From: Clostridia bacterium
GTDB taxonomy: Bacteria; Bacillota_A; Clostridia; Oscillospirales; CAG-272
Reading direction: 5' to 3'
NCBI GenBank assembly: GCA_017454075.1
Contig: JAFTDQ010000135.1
Location: forward strand, 1-14,817
Length of the DNA: 14,817 nt
The position numbers and the translations under genes are program-made. Below, piece by piece: positions 13,626 to 14,817 of this stretch (position 1 is the stretch's first letter; each line of letters starts with the position of its first letter). Below the pieces are notes generated by a model that was not told the origin of the DNA, did not search any database, and saw only the letters and a list, made by a program, of their open reading frames with translations.

Positions 13626-14617
13626 TTTTTGGTGACCTCCGGGTTTCCGTAGTCCTCGATGGCGCTGACGATGCAGTCGCCGAAGGCGTTGCCGAGCTGG
13701 ATCATCGAATAAGCGTCGTAGTGAGCGCGGTCGTAGTGATCTCTTCCGGCGATGAACCACGTCGTGTCGAAGAAATATCTCTTCGACGACTTGTTCGCGA
13801 ACTTCTCCTTCGCCGCGTTCATTTCCTCATAGTTCGGCCATACAGCCCTTATCCCCGCGTCTGCGACGGACATTCCGTTCGGGGGCATATATTCGGCGAG
13901 ATCCTCGCAGAACTGTTTCAGCAGTCTGTTGAACGTGCTCGTATAGCTCGGAACGTAGTTCTCCTGGGCGTCGGACTCTCCCTGCATCCAGCAGAAGCAG
14001 ATTATCTCGGGCTTGAGTCCCTGCGCCTTGAGCCCCGCGAGCGCCTCGGACGTGAAGTTTACCATCTGAGTATAGAGGTTTTTGTTCATGGGATTCCATC
14101 TGTTAGACAGATTCGCGCCGCTCGTCGCGCACTTGACGATATAGAATTTGTCGCCTGGATATTTCTCGGTGAGGCGCTCGGCGATGCCCATTTCGGGTCC
14201 GAAAGGAAGTCCCCATTCCTCTTTGTAATCATTGTTCCTCGCGCCCATTCCGAAATGAACGGCCTCGAAATCTTCGTTTCCGCAGGTGTCCTGAGCCGGA
14301 TCGTACGGGTTGTTGCTGTATTTCATCAGCACGTCGGGATATCCGGCGTCGGCCGCCGCGAGTCTTTCTCTCGAATACTGATCGAGATAGTTTACGTCAA
14401 GGAAATGCCTGTATGAGTATCCGACTGCGTTTGACTGGCCGGCTATTATTATTACCTTGGCGATATTATCGGGCATGGTGACGGGCGCGGCGGTCTGAGC
14501 CTCCGTCGTCGCCGCCACTCCGTCGGTCGTGTCGCCCGCCGGCTTTGATCCCTGATTGCACGCGCAAACCGCCAGCACGCAAAGCGCCGCAAGCAGGACT
14601 GCGATCATTTTTTTCAT
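13622..14617 (-). CDS. SASA-family (SGNH-type) lipoprotein, upstream paralog
   Basis: Predicted surface-anchored carbohydrate O-acetylesterase-like enzyme. The signal peptide (1-19) leads to a lipobox-like VCAC with Cys20, then a low-complexity linker to about 48. Family blocks: IIIAGQSNAVGYSY with nucleophile Ser62, WGLPFGPEMGIAERL (135-149), KCATSGAN (162-169), the full CWMQGESDAQ block (209-218), and GRDHYDRAHYD (291-301) holding the probable catalytic His294. The protein aligns with its downstream neighbour along almost the whole length, so the two arose by tandem duplication. The SD (GAGAGGT, 14633-14627) sits 9 nt before the ATG, and a strong promoter lies just upstream. The family is recognisable, but the substrate (sialic acid, acetylxylan or another acetylated glycan) cannot be decided. 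No transporter or glycoside hydrolase is nearby in the window. Confidence 0.87.
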   Translation of the reverse strand: MKKMIAVLLAALCVLAVCACNQGSKPAGDTTDGVAATTEAQTAAPVTMPDNIAKVIIIAGQSNAVGYSYRHFLDVNYLDQYSRERLAAADAGYPDVLMKYSNNPYDPAQDTCGNEDFEAVHFGMGARNNDYKEEWGLPFGPEMGIAERLTEKYPGDKFYIVKCATSGANLSNRWNPMNKNLYTQMVNFTSEALAGLKAQGLKPEIICFCWMQGESDAQENYVPSYTSTFNRLLKQFCEDLAEYMPPNGMSVADAGIRAVWPNYEEMNAAKEKFANKSSKRYFFDTTWFIAGRDHYDRAHYDAYSMIQLGNAFGDCIVSAIEDYGNPEVTKK

Positions 14618-14653
14618 AACGAATGTACCTCTCGTTTGTTTGATGTGTCTACG

Positions 14654-14682
14654 ATTATATCAGAAAAAGGACCGATAATCAA
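14654..14682 (-). promoter_or_regulatory. SigA-type promoter for the two esterase-like lipoproteins
   Basis: On the minus strand, TTGATT (14682-14677) and a perfect TATAAT (14659-14654) are separated by 17 bases. Transcription would start near 14647, about 30 bases before the ATG at 14617, and would cover both paralogous genes to the terminator at 12552-12588. Confidence 0.85.
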
Positions 14683-14700
14683 CACTCATCCAGACAGAAA

Positions 14701-14727
14701 TGGACATGTTTTGCCGAAACATGTCCA
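14701..14727. repeat. Perfect 11-bp inverted repeat upstream of the lipoprotein promoter
   Basis: TGGACATGTTT and AAACATGTCCA flank a 5-base TGCCG spacer. The site ends 18 bases upstream of the -35 element, so it could be an operator. On the minus strand it is followed by TTTCTGTCT, so it could instead be a modest terminator for a gene beyond the right edge. It could also be a dispersed repeat. Confidence 0.6.
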
Positions 14728-14746
14728 AATCCGTTCAGTTGTTCAT

Positions 14747-14763
14747 CCGCCGCTGCGCGGCGG
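14747..14763. repeat. GC-rich inverted repeat near the right edge
   Basis: CCGCCGC and GCGGCGG form 7-bp arms around a TGC loop. The surrounding 14728-14817 shows no recognisable gene. The style recalls the small hairpins at the left edge of the window, and it may belong to another dispersed repeat that continues outside. Confidence 0.5.
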
Positions 14764-14817
14764 TTATCATCATTGCTCAGTTACGTGCTGTCTCATTGCG
14801 GCGAAGCATTCGCTGCA

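Noticed and set aside
13626..13760. N-terminal extension of the downstream lipoprotein to an upstream ATG at 13760
   Set aside because: The added 45 residues are Arg-rich, come from the wrong frame of the upstream paralog, and would bury the signal peptide. The ATG at 13625 has a good GGAGGT and an ATGA overlap.
1..14817. CRISPR array, tRNA/rRNA genes, transposase or prophage genes
   Set aside because: I looked for evenly spaced repeats, tRNA-like GTTCRANNC arms and recombinase/transposase motifs and saw none. The short repeats present are isolated inverted repeats.

Overview
The window looks like chromosomal DNA from a GC-rich anaerobic Firmicute, most likely a gut-type member of the Clostridia (Oscillospiraceae-like). 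The reasons are the gene order (FtsEX, a coiled-coil M23 hydrolase and a Ctp protease, followed by GreA and LysRS), a RemB/DUF370 protein, consensus SigA-type promoters, Firmicute-like ribosome binding sites, and a short inverted-repeat element of a kind I recall being scattered through genomes of this group. The taxonomic call is an inference from style and context; no rRNA gene or marker tree is available.

Positions 1-8101, minus strand: one long, tightly packed gene run reading leftward. In transcription order it is a CdaR/PucR-type regulator, ftsE, ftsX, a secreted coiled-coil M23 peptidase, a membrane-anchored S41 (Ctp) protease, greA, a RemB-like DUF370 protein, and lysS, which runs off the left edge. 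The first half is a cell-wall remodelling module: the FtsEX ABC complex would control the M23 hydrolase outside the cell, and Ctp is a usual neighbour. The second half is transcription and translation housekeeping. FtsX is much longer than usual because its first extracellular loop carries two InlB B-repeat-like modules. The lysS reading frame continues past its normal end into a dispersed inverted repeat.

Positions 8102-8401: a divergent control region with one strong promoter reading left into the regulator/ftsEX run and two consensus promoters in tandem reading right into the arginine genes. A good ARG-box-like palindrome lies between the two rightward promoters.

Positions 8402-12588, plus strand: an arginine (ornithine) biosynthesis operon, argC (short type 2), argJ, argB, argD. 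Together these convert glutamate to N-acetylornithine and recycle the acetyl group through ArgJ. ArgB lacks the N-terminal helix typical of arginine-inhibited kinases. A near-perfect hairpin at 12552-12588 ends this operon and also the converging lipoprotein genes.

Positions 12589-14817, minus strand: two tandem paralogous lipoproteins of the SGNH/SASA (sialate O-acetylesterase-like) family, overlapping by ATGA and driven by a clear promoter at 14654-14682. The upstream copy keeps the family QGESD motif; the downstream copy has HGGTD instead. The right end (14700-14817) holds two inverted repeats and no recognisable gene.
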